Of a stretch of 64,000 bases of DNA, positions 12,344-23,429 are shown in pieces. A program made the position numbers and the translations under genes. How positions within the stretch are numbered: the stretch's first letter is position 1; every line of letters starts with the position of its first letter. Origin of the DNA: Corbicula japonica (Eukaryota; Mollusca; Bivalvia; Venerida; Cyrenidae); the NCBI GenBank assembly GCA_038501625.1, contig JAZAYU010000174.1:248001-312000 (forward strand), in the 5' to 3' direction. Under the pieces are notes generated by a model. That model searched no databases and was not told the origin of the DNA. It was given only the letters and a program-made list of their open reading frames with translations.

Positions 12344-13171
12344 ATGGCAGATAAAGGGGATTCGAACCCAAATTCTGGATTACGTTGTCCAGAGGATAGA
12401 CTGGCTAACGTACCCTCAAATCCAACGTCTGGATTAGGTGTTCCATCAAAGTTAGAAATGAAATTTGCTGGTTCAACTGAGCATAATCAAGGGCCAAAAT
12501 CAGAACCAGATCAGACATATGAATCTTTAATGTCTCCCCTTAAATCCATAGAGGTAGGCCCTTGGGATGATGAATGGGGATATGATGTTCGGCCAAAAGA
12601 GAATACTCATGAAAGGGGGGACTGAGGCAGAAAGCCTATCCACACATACCTGTAACCTTGGTAAAATAGATATAAATACCTGTGAAAAGAAGGAACTCCT
12701 TAATGTGCCCCAAATTGGCAAATCAATTGCACGGAAAATTATAAAAGGCAGAGAGAGAGAGGAGCAATAACTCTTGAAATTTTGGCTTTTATTGCCCCAA
12801 GAGTTGATCCTGATTATTTCATTTTTTCTGAGGAGTTACCATTGTCCAAACAACAGGTTAAACAAAAATCCATCAGTGAATCTAAGGGTAAAAGTGAGGA
12901 ACAAATAAATATTGAAAACATTATAGACAAGAAAAATGAAGAATTTTCCAGAAAAGTAAGTAATTTATTGATAAGACAGGAAAGAAATATTATTAGTAGG
13001 TTTACCCCTGAAATCCCCACACAGCAAGTGTCTCTATCCACTACAGAAATGGAACACACCCCGGTACGAGAGTACTATACGGCCAGGAAATCTCTTAATG
13101 GAACAAGTTCCAAACCAACAACTTCCATGTTACATCCTAGTCCCAATCTCGAAAGATCCGATATAATATAT
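12344..13171 (+). pseudogene. Gag-side N-terminal region with helix-hairpin-helix motif (frameshifted)
   Basis: It opens at ATG 12344 (MADKGDSN) and passes through three frames. The first shift is at the G6 run near 12616, the second at the GA dinucleotide run near 12750-12762. The middle frame encodes KIDINTCEKKELLNVPQIGK followed by SIARKII, a textbook ComEA/HhH-type DNA-binding hairpin (residue D-I-N, LLNVPQIGK). A Lys/Glu/Ser-rich stretch follows until the insertion at 13172. Its membership of the retroelement is inferred from position and strand. HhH motifs are unusual in gag, so it could also be a captured host segment. Confidence 0.55.
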
Positions 13172-16100
13172 CACTCTCTGAGACTTTTGGGCCAAATTCG
13201 GCAAACGTCATTTCGAGTAAAATGACGTCAACTTCGCGGCACGCACAAAACGCATTAAATTTTACTAATTGCCTGTATTAAATGATACTAAGAGGAATAT
13301 GTCTAGTGTTATAATCCAAGTGCATAAGACAAAATGTACGTTTGAACCTGTTACCGAAATCTTTATTTAAAATAATCTCGTTTACTATCTATCTATACAA
13401 TAATTACGTCCCTTATTTTAACATACGCCACACATTGTGATTCACAATGTACGAAACAGTCGTGATATTTGAACTGCAAAACCAGCATTTTAAGAACTAA
13501 AATGTCGGTAAAGTGATGGATTTGAACAGGTAAGTCAACTTATAGTCTATTGTATTGCTTGTTTGTGCAAAATTATGTCAAATCATGTATGAAATTGGTG
13601 CAATTTCATTTTCCGGAAGTGAAAATGGCGGTCGTTACCTTGTTAAACAGTTGATTATTTACAAATATTTTTGATATAATAAACAATCTGATTTATGCAT
13701 CTTCGTCGTAAACATTGACAACAGTCAATCTTCTTTTCTTAATTAGGTGCCAGATGAGTTACTTTTACACTGTGATCCTGAATTTAATAAAGGAACTTTC
13801 AAATCATGACATTTCAAAATTGTCAGAGATTGTCGAATTTTTGGACAGTGAGTTTGAAAGCCCATTGTATTACTGATAAAGGAGGCGGCATATAACCATG
13901 ATAATAACGATTTAAAAAAAATGAACATTTAAATAAATGGAAAATGTATGTTCAGATAGTATTGATTCTGAAAAAAATAAAGCTGAAAATATTAAATAAC
14001 CTTCAAAACATTGAATTGGGTGCTGCTGTACTGAGACTGTATGGAAAGCCATCTGGTTCTTTTGTATGAATAGACAAATTTATAAATTATAAAGAAATTA
14101 TTAATGTTATATTAAGATAATGTACTTATATTTGCAATAATTATTACAGGGACTCGGATATTATATCTCATAGATGAGAAATTCCATAATGTTGGTTGAA
14201 TGGCAATACAGCTTGACATAACTCCACCACCAATTTGAGTTTCCTGGATATGACTAGAAAAATGCAGTTTTAAACATGGAGAACTGTGCACGGCAGAACA
14301 TCGGCAACACTGTCATATGGTATGTAACAATGGAAAAAATTAAGTTTTAATTTTATTCACATATGTTTGTTCCTTGAGGTCATAGTCATTCTAAGGTTAT
14401 GCTTTAATTATCTTTTTTATTTAATTGCTAAATATGAAATCATGTTATTGACACTGGTATATGCTAATTGCAAACAAACAAAGTAACAATTCCTATGATA
14501 CTATGATAAAAATCTGGTATTTTACACATTTGCTTGTAGTTTTAATTATCTTGAACAATATATATATGAACAAATAGGTATTGTTCATAAATTAATCGTT
14601 AAGAAGTATCAGTTCTGGGCAGCATTTCCTTGTAGTATTATTAAAATAGTTTATTTTATTTTTTTTGATTCAACTGGCTTTGGACTTGATCATTTACACT
14701 TAACACTAATGTTAAATGCATAATAAATATGATATCATGGCTGAACAAATGTTTACTGTCATCTGCATAATTTATATATTTTGCATTGATTTTTAATTAT
14801 TTCAGAATGACATCAGACAGGCCAGATGTGCTTTCCATTTGCAGGAATGAAACAAACCCAGAAGTGGAACAGTGTCTTGCTAAAAGTGCCAAATTTGAAC
14901 ACCTGCTTCCATAAAGGCTTCCTAGTCTGGGCTTGATCCTCAGAGGATTTGGTACCAGTATGAAGAATGAAGAATTAGGCTTATTGTGTGTGAACTGTGG
15001 TTAAAAAACTGAATGTCCACCCATCTGTACCAAAAGCCTATTGGATTCAGTGTGTTGTATCCCAAAAAGGAGAAGTGCTAACTGTTTGTTTAGCTGAACA
15101 ATATGTAAATTACAATCTGAAATGATCTGCCAAAACAGGTGTATAAAAAGTTAATTTATGCAAGCATTACTGATAATCTTCTGAATAAATTTCAAAATTT
15201 TCATTTTTCAGTCAATTTGTTGCCATGGTAACTGAATTATAATATAATGTTGTTTTACGATATTAACTTAGAAATATCAGTTTTTATGGATTATTCTACC
15301 AATATATTATTTGTTTTTGAACAAGTGTTGCAAAATTTGTCTTTCAAACATTTAGAACCTTTATCCAACATGAACATGTAGTTAAGTTTTTTGTGTGCAT
15401 AGTAGGTCAACTATTGTCAACTAAATCAATATATTTACACTTCAACTTCATTCTCTACGATGAAGTCTTATTCACCTAAGGAATCATAATTTCTAATGGT
15501 GAACAGTGTGACGTAATAGTTTAAAAGGCGTGGCTCCAGAAAAACCGTTCACAGTTTATTGGACGTTGCACATTGTTTTGACCTGTGATGTCGCAGAGCA
15601 TGCACGTTTTGCCACGAGTTGTTGCGAAAAAGCGTGCAGTCATTCACTTTGTCGTGAACATGGCTGTTCTAACAGCCATAAGAAAAAGCAGTTATATTAC
15701 AAATTCTTCTAATAATTTCTGTATTTATAAGAGTTTAAATATGTGTAAATATAAGGATTGAATCGACATTTGATGATTTTCATTTGGGTATGAAAAACAG
15801 TTGGATTGTTTAAAGTATGCGTGAAGCCCTTCGGGCTTCACACACTTTAAACAGACCAACTGTTTTCCATACCCAAATGAAAAACATCCGATATCGATTC
15901 AATCCTTAAGTAAGTTATTTTATTATCAAACATTATCTACATCATGAAACTAAGTTCCCCCCTCCACAATGCTTAGAAAAAGATATCTTGCAACATTTAG
16001 TAAAACTGTGTCATGTCACAATTTGATAATACAAAATTTAATTTAATTTGTGCTCTTAGTTGTGTAGTTGTTGCTGTAATGACCTCATACCAATTTGAAG

Positions 16101-16796
16101 AAAATAATACAAAAATATTACCTTGACAACTATAGAACTAGTACTAATTGTGTAACATATAACTCAGAAGGTCAAATGTTATCAATATGTACATAATATT
16201 CAGGTAGTATTACCATGGTAACAATTATTGGGTACAACAACTTTCACCTAAATGGTTTTGTCACTTTTAATGAAGCTTTTGTCATTTTGTTAACTGCATA
16301 GTTATAACAAAAATTATCTTTATTTTCAAAAAATCAACATTTCTGTGTATGGTTTATCAACAAACAGACCAGAAAGATAGATTGTACTTAAAAACAATAA
16401 CATGTTATCATTTAGGTGCCAGTTACCTGAAAAAATGTGTCAAATATGTTTGTTCAGTTCCGTTGCCATGGTAACCAAAATTTTAGTATTTCATTTTGTA
16501 AAATAAGTTACTTGATTTATATATAAATACTATTCATGGGCAATAAACAGAGACTAAAATACTGTATTTCTTGTAGTTGTCACATAAATGCACCTATAAT
16601 ATTTGAACATATTTTGACAAAAATAGGCTTTTTCACACTCACGGTGGTTTCCCAAAAAATGCTGGTTTTCAGTTAAAATGAGTCGTTTTTGGAAAAAATT
16701 TGAATTTTTGTACTCCAAAGTCAACAAGGTACCTGAAAATGATAATAACTCATTTTGGCCAAAAATTGCATTTTGGACCATTTTTCCCAGAGAGTG
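13172..16796. mobile_element. 3.6-kb insertion with imperfect terminal inverted repeats
   Basis: The left end CACTCTCTGAGACTTTTGGG is inverted against the right end (complement CACTCTCTGGGAAAAATGG), with similarity over about 27 bp including GGCCAAAT/GGTCCAAAAT. It interrupts the gag-side coding sequence. Inside are exon-like scraps: a donor AACAG|GTAAGT near 13530, an acceptor TTAATTAG near 13746 with a short open frame, and an acceptor ATTTCAG near 14806 followed by about 100 bp open (MTSDRPDVLSICRNE). No intact transposase or target duplication is visible; the superfamily is unknown. Confidence 0.55.
15753..15907. repeat. 155-bp long inverted repeat (hairpin)
   Basis: The outer arms AAGGATTGAATCGA and TCGATTCAATCCTT pair, continuing through CATTTGGGTATG, AACAGTTGG and TTTAAAGT to a perfect centre GAAGCCCTTCGGGCTTC. 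It is probably a small foldback element nested in the 13172-16796 insertion. Confidence 0.85.
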
Positions 16797-16814
16797 CCAC
16801 AATTATCTTTAACA

Positions 16815-18332
16815 ATGCCCGCGCCCGTTTTCGGGAGATCGCATTCGTTTACCGTAGAAAACACTCGAGATACTCCAGTAAAAGCTGGAGAGAAACAAAG
16901 CAGATACCAGGAGACCGGGAGATATGATTATCCTTTGCGGTCGGGTGAACTGACCGAGGGGAAGTCATACTTTAGGGGTACTCCTGATATCAAACGAAAT
17001 ATCACTCGAGATATTCCAGTAGTCACTGGAGAAAAACAGATTAGAGATCAGGAAACCCAAAGATATGGTTGTTCTTTGCAGTCGGGTGAACTGACCCAAG
17101 GGATTTCATATTTTGGGGATACTCCTGACATCGAACGGGAAGACAAATACTTGAGACATCGAGCAGACTTAGGATATGGAACGTCCTTCCAAACCAGTCC
17201 AAGAATCCCAGTTGGGCTAGGTTATGACGACTCAAGGGAGCCTACTCTGACATACGCAAAGCAAAGTAAACAATTTATACCATCCAAGTCGTATCTTAAT
17301 ACACAACAATATTCAAATCGCAAAGTATTAGTAACTGTTGATACCCAGACAGACAATAGAGATACAATGAAACCTATTCGGGATCCGGTTTACAAAAGAA
17401 ATGTAGAAACCCCATTACCTAAAAGGCTTTTTTACGATGGGGTAGGGAAATGGAGAACTTTTTATAACAAATTTACTAGCTTTGCTGACGAAAATAACTG
17501 GTCAGGGGAGGAAAGTTAAATTATGCTGGCTTTTAGAAGGAAAAGCCAGTGATTTCTATGCTCTAATAATGGAAAGAGATCCAGATATTGATTTCTTTGA
17601 CCTGGTAACCAAATTCAAAACTAGGTTTGATTCTCATGATATTCCAGAAAACTTAATTCTGGGATTTCAGAATGCAGAACAGTTCCAGGACGAATCAATC
17701 TCAGAATGGGGTTATAGAGTCTTGGAACTAGCACAAGAGGCATATAAGGATATGCCAGACTCCCGAATGTATGCCTTGGCGGTACGTAGGTTTTGCCAGG
17801 GTGTCTATGACAAGGAGGCCGCGAATCATGTTGCTAATTGTAGGCCACAGTCTATCGAACAGGCCATTGAAATAGTCCAAAATTTCCAGCATAATAAAAG
17901 TGTTATTTTTGGAAAAAATAAAAATGTACGGTTTGAGGACCGGTCTAGATACGAGGTAAAAGCATTAGAACCCGTTAGGGAAGGGGGTCTGGAAATCCCT
18001 AATGTACAAAAAGTCCAGACAGCTGGGCCAAGTGAGAAAAACAAACAGGTTTCCCCGGGAACACCGGGCAAAACGGTTAATTTGGAGGAGAGAATTAGTT
18101 CCACAGAAACCAAGGTAGACCTATTAATAACTTTACCAAGTTTGTTACAATGCAAGTGCGTAGACAGGCTAGGTCGCCCTCTCCATCCAAGAAATTATAT
18201 TGTTTTAACTGTAAGGAAGAGGGACATTTTAAAGCTAAATGTCCGAAGCTTGAAAAGGGTCCAGCAGTTTCCTTTATAGAGGATGACGAGACTGGGTCTT
18301 TAAACGAATGGGGGTCAGAAAACGAGGCATAA
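16815..18332 (+). pseudogene. gag: Retrotransposon gag polyprotein with CCHC zinc knuckle (frameshifted)
   Basis: ATG at 16815 (MPAPVFGRS) opens a frame with two related repeats (SGELTEGKSYFRGTPDI and SGELTQGISYFGDTPDI). It reaches the gag capsid-like region (GKWRTFYNKFTSFADENNW), shifts frame near the AGGGGAGG run at about 17506 and continues with LCWLLEGKASDFYALI and FDLVTKFKTRFD, typical of the Retrotrans_gag family. It shifts again near 18145 and ends with the knuckle CFNCKEEGHFKAKC (C-x2-C-x4-H-x4-C, 18201-18242) and a stop at 18330-18332. The final frame overlaps the pol frame for about 50 bp in a +1 relation. This may be programmed, as in Ty3, but this copy has other indels. Confidence 0.8.
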
Positions 18333-19081
18333 GCCTGACCCTTGATACTTCCTCAGAATGCTCGCACAAGACTACCAGGTGTCTGGTGAGCTAGGAAAGG
18401 ATGCAGATCCGGGGTTTGATTCCGTCAATGAATCTTCCCAGGGTTCTGTATTAGAGGAATCTGAGGAAGATGTCAATATCTGTCAACTAAGATCCCACTC
18501 TAGCTTATTTGTTAGCCTACAAGTAAATGAAGCAAAAATTGATGCAGTGGTTGATACTGCAGCACAGGTTTCTCTAATATCTGACAAATTTTACGAGAGT
18601 CTAGATCCAAAACCACCAGTTATCCGAAAGGTTAAAATGCATACAGCTGGTAGAGAATTAAGCATGATTGGTTTCATTGTCGGCCCAGTGAATATTTCTT
18701 TAGGCAACAAAGTTTATGAACAAAATCTTTATGTGGCTCCAATCCATGATGTGATGCTTTTAGGCCTTGATTTCATGACAACCCATGGTATTATAATAAA
18801 TATTCCCAAAAAAGAAAAAGGAAAACAAACTCTTTGTGTAGATGGGCAAAAAATAGAATTAAAATCAAAAATTGAAACAGGTGCTAGGGTATCTAGGGTG
18901 ACAGTTTCTAAACGAAAAGTGATCCCTCCAAATTCTGTGGTATTCATCCAGTGTAAACTACGGGAAGATATACCCGAATATGTAGTGGAACCAGAAGCAA
19001 AAATGCATCTTCTGGTACCTAAAACTGTTCATTCTGCAAATCCAGAACCCAGGATATGCATGATGAATATTACCAACAATT
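18280..19081 (+). pseudogene. pol: Retroelement aspartic protease region of pol
   Basis: The frame is open from 18280, with first ATG at 18358. IDAVVDTAAQVSLIS (active-site Asp at residue 66 of the 18358 frame) is followed by a retropepsin-like fold ending at VMLLGLDFMTTHGI, the flap/ILG-like motif. The active-site triplet reads DTAA, where DTGA or DSGA is usual, so it may be a tolerated variant or a lesion. The frame runs into the foldback insertion at 19082, which supplies the last residues and stop. Confidence 0.8.
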
Positions 19082-19919
19082 ACTGTATAAGTGGTAATGT
19101 TCGCGAGGATGTAATGTTCGCGTATTTCGCGATTTGATTAAAATCGCGAAATTATCAGCCAGCGTAAATTAGAGCGTATGTACAAGCAAAATTTTACCCT
19201 TACACCGGTTTATGGTAAAACAAAACATTATGATCGTTGAACTTTATTACAAGACTACATAGTATACTTGTACAGATTAAAAGCCATGTAAACGTACAAA
19301 TAATACCAAATATCAAAACTTATACACAATTGTACTAATTAAATTTGATAAACTAAACGACAATTCCTTTGAAAACTATTAACTGTCTATGTAATTTGTA
19401 TATATGTAGATCGGTAAGGACTGTATCCCGCATTGGTGAAATGCAGATATGCAAGTAAATCATGGGCCTTCATAAGCCAACGTGCATGTATTGGCTTAAA
19501 GTTTATTGTTATTAGGTCAATTCTCCAGCACATTATGTTTTAAACACGTCGAAAATGGCAATAGCAGTTTGATCACACCTGCAACGTAAACAGGTAAAAA
19601 CTGCGGTCAGATTTCACACAGCGTTATTGTTAATAATAGAGTAATCTGTTAAAAGGGCAAACAAATCATTGATGGTTGCTAATTGACTGTCGGATCACGA
19701 TATTCACAGTTTGTCATTTAACAATCCAAGTTTGGGGAGACTACTTTCAGTTTCTACCATGGAATTTTTTGACAACCAAATAATTTAGAGTGAATATAAC
19801 GACGTGTAATTTTTACGAATTTCTTGAAATCAATTTTTCGCGAACATTTCCGCACGCGAAACGCTGGCAAAACAGAAAACGCGAACTTTTACGCCAGCGA
19901 AATTATCCACTTATACAGT
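19082..19919. mobile_element. 838-bp foldback/MITE insertion in pol with TTCGCG-rich ends
   Basis: The perfect terminal inverted repeat ACTGTATAAGTGG (19082-19094) pairs with CCACTTATACAGT (19907-19919). Inner arms on both sides contain GTTCGCG repeats and AATTTCGC motifs. It splits protease from reverse transcriptase coding. No transposase is present and no target duplication could be fixed. Confidence 0.85.
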
Positions 19920-21477
19920 TTGTAACTGTTAGGAAGGGGACCTTAGTGGGAACAGCCCATGAATTCCAGGAAATACATCCAGTACCACAAGAACTAAATG
20001 GAGAAACCATAATTAGCCAAAGAACACTGTCGCCTAATGAGCTCCCAAATATCCCAGATCATTTAATTCAAATGTATGAGCGGTCAATAAACAACCTAAC
20101 ACCCCAGGAAGCTCATGAATTTGCCGAGCTTTTGGTGAGATATCAGGATGTTTTTGCTCGTGATGAATTTGACCTGGGGAATTTCACTGAGATTGAGCAC
20201 AAAATTGATACTGGTAACGCCCAGCCAATAAAAATGAAAATGCGTCGAACTCCACAATGTTTTGTTCATGAGGAGGAAGGCCATCTTCAGAAAATGCTCA
20301 AAACGGGAGTGATTCAGCCGTCCATATCCGAATGGGCTGCTGCCCCTGTCCTTATTAGAAAAAGGGATGGCTCTGTTAGGTGGTGTGTTGACTATCGTGC
20401 CTTGAATAATGTTACTGTAAAGGATGTATATCCTTTGCCTAAGGTAGAGGAGTGCATTGACACATTACAAGGTAACGAATGGTTCTCCAAATTAGATGCT
20501 AATAGTGCATATTGGCAGATAAAAATAGCAGATCAGGATAGAAAAAAGACTGCATTCATAACCAAATACGGATTATTTGAATTTGTAAAAATGAGCTTTG
20601 GTTTGTGTAACGCTCCTGCCACCTATGCCCGGGTAATCAATCTAGTTCTTCAAGGTTTAAACTGGAATATCCTTCTGGCCTTCCTAGATGACATACTTGT
20701 TATGGGTAAAACATTCCAATTACATTTACAGAATCTGGAAACAGTTTTCCAGCGACTGAGGCAGTACAAGCTTAAACTTAAACCAAACAAATGCGAATTT
20801 TTCCAGAAAAAGGTAGTATTTTTAGGCCGAAACGTTAGCAAAGATGGTCTAGAGTTAAGTGCTGACCATATTGAGTCAGTCAAATCCTGGCCAAAGCCCC
20901 TTAATTGCCATGATATCCAGAAATTTCTTGGATTAGCAAATTACAATAGGGCCTTCATACCCCAGTTTGCAAAAATAGCTGCTCCCCTATATGATTTAAC
21001 AGGGGCTAAATCATTTGAGTGGGGGGAGGAACAAGAAAAGGCCTTTCAATTAATTAAAAAAGCTCTCCTATCCCCACCAATACTGTCTCTTCCAAATGAC
21101 ACAGACCAATTTATCTTGGATTGCGATGCAAGTGATTATGCAATCGGTTGCGAATTGTTGCAGATCCAGGGTGGGTGTGAAAAAGTAATAGCTTATGGTA
21201 GTTTTTCATTAACTGCAGAACAGCGAAAGTACTGTACTACTAGGAAAGAACTTTACCTGTTGTGCGGTTTACCTGACAGTTTAGGCACTACCTTCTGGGA
21301 AAAGAGATCATTGTCCGTACTGACCACAGCAGTTTGACATGGCTTTTGAATTTTAAGGAACCACAGGGACAAATTGCTCGCTGGATAGAAGAACTAAGTC
21401 AATATAATATTCTTATCCAGCATAGAAAAGGAGAAAAACATGGAAATGCCGATGCTTTATCCAGGAGACCAGATGAA
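19920..21477 (+). pseudogene. pol: Ty3/gypsy reverse transcriptase-RNase H region
   Basis: The open frame beginning at 19790 gets its first ~43 residues from the inserted element; the true pol sequence resumes at FVTVRKG. RT motifs in order are VRWCVDYRALN, FSKLDANSAYWQI (catalytic Asp near residue 236), MSFGLCNAPATYARV, AFLDDILVMG (Asp pair, residues 300-301) and KCEFFQKKVVFLG. RNase H starts at LDCDASDYAIG and continues with TTRKELY. Near 21253-21275 the frame shifts and a TGA interrupts; RNase H then resumes (IVRTDHSSLTWLLNF) in the frame opening at 21334 and ends at GNADALSRRP. The enzyme in this copy is broken. Confidence 0.9.
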
Positions 21478-22797
21478 GGTTTTTGTCCCCATTACAAACT
21501 GGGGTCAATTCTGGATAAACTACCCTGTGGAGGCTGTATAAAATGTAAACGAGCACATGAGAACTGGTTTGGATTTGTTTCGGATGTGGATGATGTTATT
21601 CCATTGACAGCATGGAAACATTTCACATCTAGAGGAAATCCTTCTAGTTGCGCATGCTCATTAACATGGACTGATAATATCTCAATTGCTCAGATAACTA
21701 AGTCCAGCAAACCACATGTTCCCATGGAGGCCATTGATATATGGGAAGATTCTGCTTTTCCATGGAATGAACAGGGAGATAATTCAGAGGAGTTATTTCA
21801 TTCTCACATAAACCTGGTCTCCAATCATGGACCAGTAGTTATGATTGAGGAAGTTACAACTTCACAGTCTGAATTAACTGTTTGGGGACATAGGTTCAAG
21901 GAAATTGTTCAGCAACAATCAGAGGATCCCCAAATTTCTTTACTGTTAGAATGGCTGAAGTCGGGAAAAACTCCCACTGAAGGTGAACTTTTCTTGTCAT
22001 CTCCAGTCACTAAAAAACTCTGGAATAACAAAGAAATGTTCATCCTTAAAGATGGGGTTCTGTGGAAAAAGAACAAGGGAGATGAAGATAAAGTTCTGTA
22101 TGTTCCAGAAACATTAAGAAAGGAAATACTGGAACTGAATCATGATATTCCATCCTCTGGCCATCAAGGTATTGAGAGAATGAAAGCCAAGCTAAAAGAT
22201 AAATATTACTCGCCAGGAATGCGCGGACACCTTGAAAATTATATTCTTTCATGCACCATTTGCAACAAAAATAAAGTCAAGATCCAATAAGATAAATTTA
22301 AAATCATTTCAGGCAAGTGCCCCTATGGAAAGAGTCCATTTAGATTTTTTAGGCCCCCTCCCTAAAACAAAAAACGGAAATGAATATATTTTAATGATGG
22401 TGGATCAATTTACTAAGTGGGTGGAATGTATTCCATTATCAGCCCAAACAGCAGAATTAACCGCACAAACTGCAATTAACGAATTCTTCTCACGATTTGG
22501 GTACCCTTTCGAAATTTTCACAGATCAAGGAAGAAATTTTGAAAGCATTTTATTCAAAAGAATCTGTGAAATTCTCTCTATACATAAAGCCAGAACTACT
22601 CCCTATCGCGCATCTGGAAACGGTCAAGTAGAAAGGTTCAATCGCACATTAATGGATTCTGTTCGATGTTATATTGGACAGAATCAAACAGACTGGGATA
22701 AATATCTCCCACAGATTGCGAGTGCAATGAGATCATGCGTTAACCGAGATACTGGATATACTCCCAATAAATTAATGTTGGAAGAGAAGTAAATCAT
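21478..22797 (+). pseudogene. pol: Retroelement integrase: zinc-binding and catalytic core
   Basis: After the RNase H end a ~200-residue linker leads to the HHCC zinc-binding domain (HDIPSSGH ... CTICNK). A frameshift at the A-rich stretch near 22263-22290 passes to the core: ERVHLDFLGPLPKT (first Asp), EIFTDQGRNFES (second Asp), ASGNGQVERFNRTL (Glu). These form the D,D-35,E triad of retroviral-type integrases. The core frame ends at 22792 through a one-base deletion near 22777 and resumes in the frame at 22810. Confidence 0.9.
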
Positions 22798-23400
22798 CCA
22801 GTAGACTTAATGTTTCCAGTACGTAAACCTGAGAATATAGCAAATACAGATGACTATGTGATTAAAACAGAGAAGGCAATTAAAATTGCCCATGAAACCG
22901 CCCGCAAAGTTCTGGGAAGTACCCAGAAGCGTTTGAAACGGGATTATGATGTGCGAATAAATGTCAAGAGCTATAAACCAGGGGATCTGGTTTATATTCT
23001 TGATATGAGCCAAACTAAGGGTAAATCGAAAAAACTAACAGCCCCTTGGAAAGGTCCAGGTATAGTGGTGGCAAAGCTTAGCTCAAGTTTGTATAGGATC
23101 AAGCTGCGCCACTCTGTATTTGTTGCACATCATGACAAACTGTCTCTTTGTAAATCCCGGGATGTACCCATATGGCTGGAAAGATATAAAAATAATTTAG
23201 AGGTATTGGCTGCGGATATTCCCAACAAAATAGGGAAAAGTGTAAAGGTGTACTGTCTGTGTTGGCAACCATACCAGGGAGAATTCATGATTCAGTGTGA
23301 TTTTTGCCATGAATGGTATCATGGAATGTGTGTAAACGTGTCTGCCAATGATGCCCTTGGTATAAACAAATATAGGTGCCCATTATGTGCCAAACCGTAA
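22798..23400 (+). pseudogene. pol: Integrase C-terminal domain fused to a PHD finger
   Basis: Residues 1-125 of the frame starting at 22810 form the integrase SH3-like C-terminal part (KRDYDVRI, YKPGDLVYIL, PWKGPGIVV, VAHHDKLSLC). A short linker follows, then a Cys4-His-Cys3 PHD finger at residues 148-193 (23251-23388): CLC, CDFC, EWYHGMC, CPLC. The segment PYQGEFMIQCDFCHEWYHG resembles H3K4me3-reading PHD fingers of the PHF8/KDM7 kind, with potential cage residues Tyr, Met and Trp. In chromoviruses a chromodomain holds this position, so by inference the PHD finger may steer integration to marked chromatin. The frame ends in TAA at 23398-23400. Confidence 0.85.
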
Positions 23401-23429
23401 TACAGTTGTTTCATTCCATTTCAGACATG
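23401..23429 (+). promoter_or_regulatory. Putative splice acceptor for ORF3 subgenomic RNA
   Basis: Directly after the pol stop is TTGTTTCATTCCATTTCAG|AC followed by ATG (23427-23429). A pyrimidine-rich tract, CAG and a nearby ATG is the layout expected if the third ORF is expressed from a spliced RNA, as env is in retroviruses and errantiviruses. The donor has not been identified. Confidence 0.5.
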
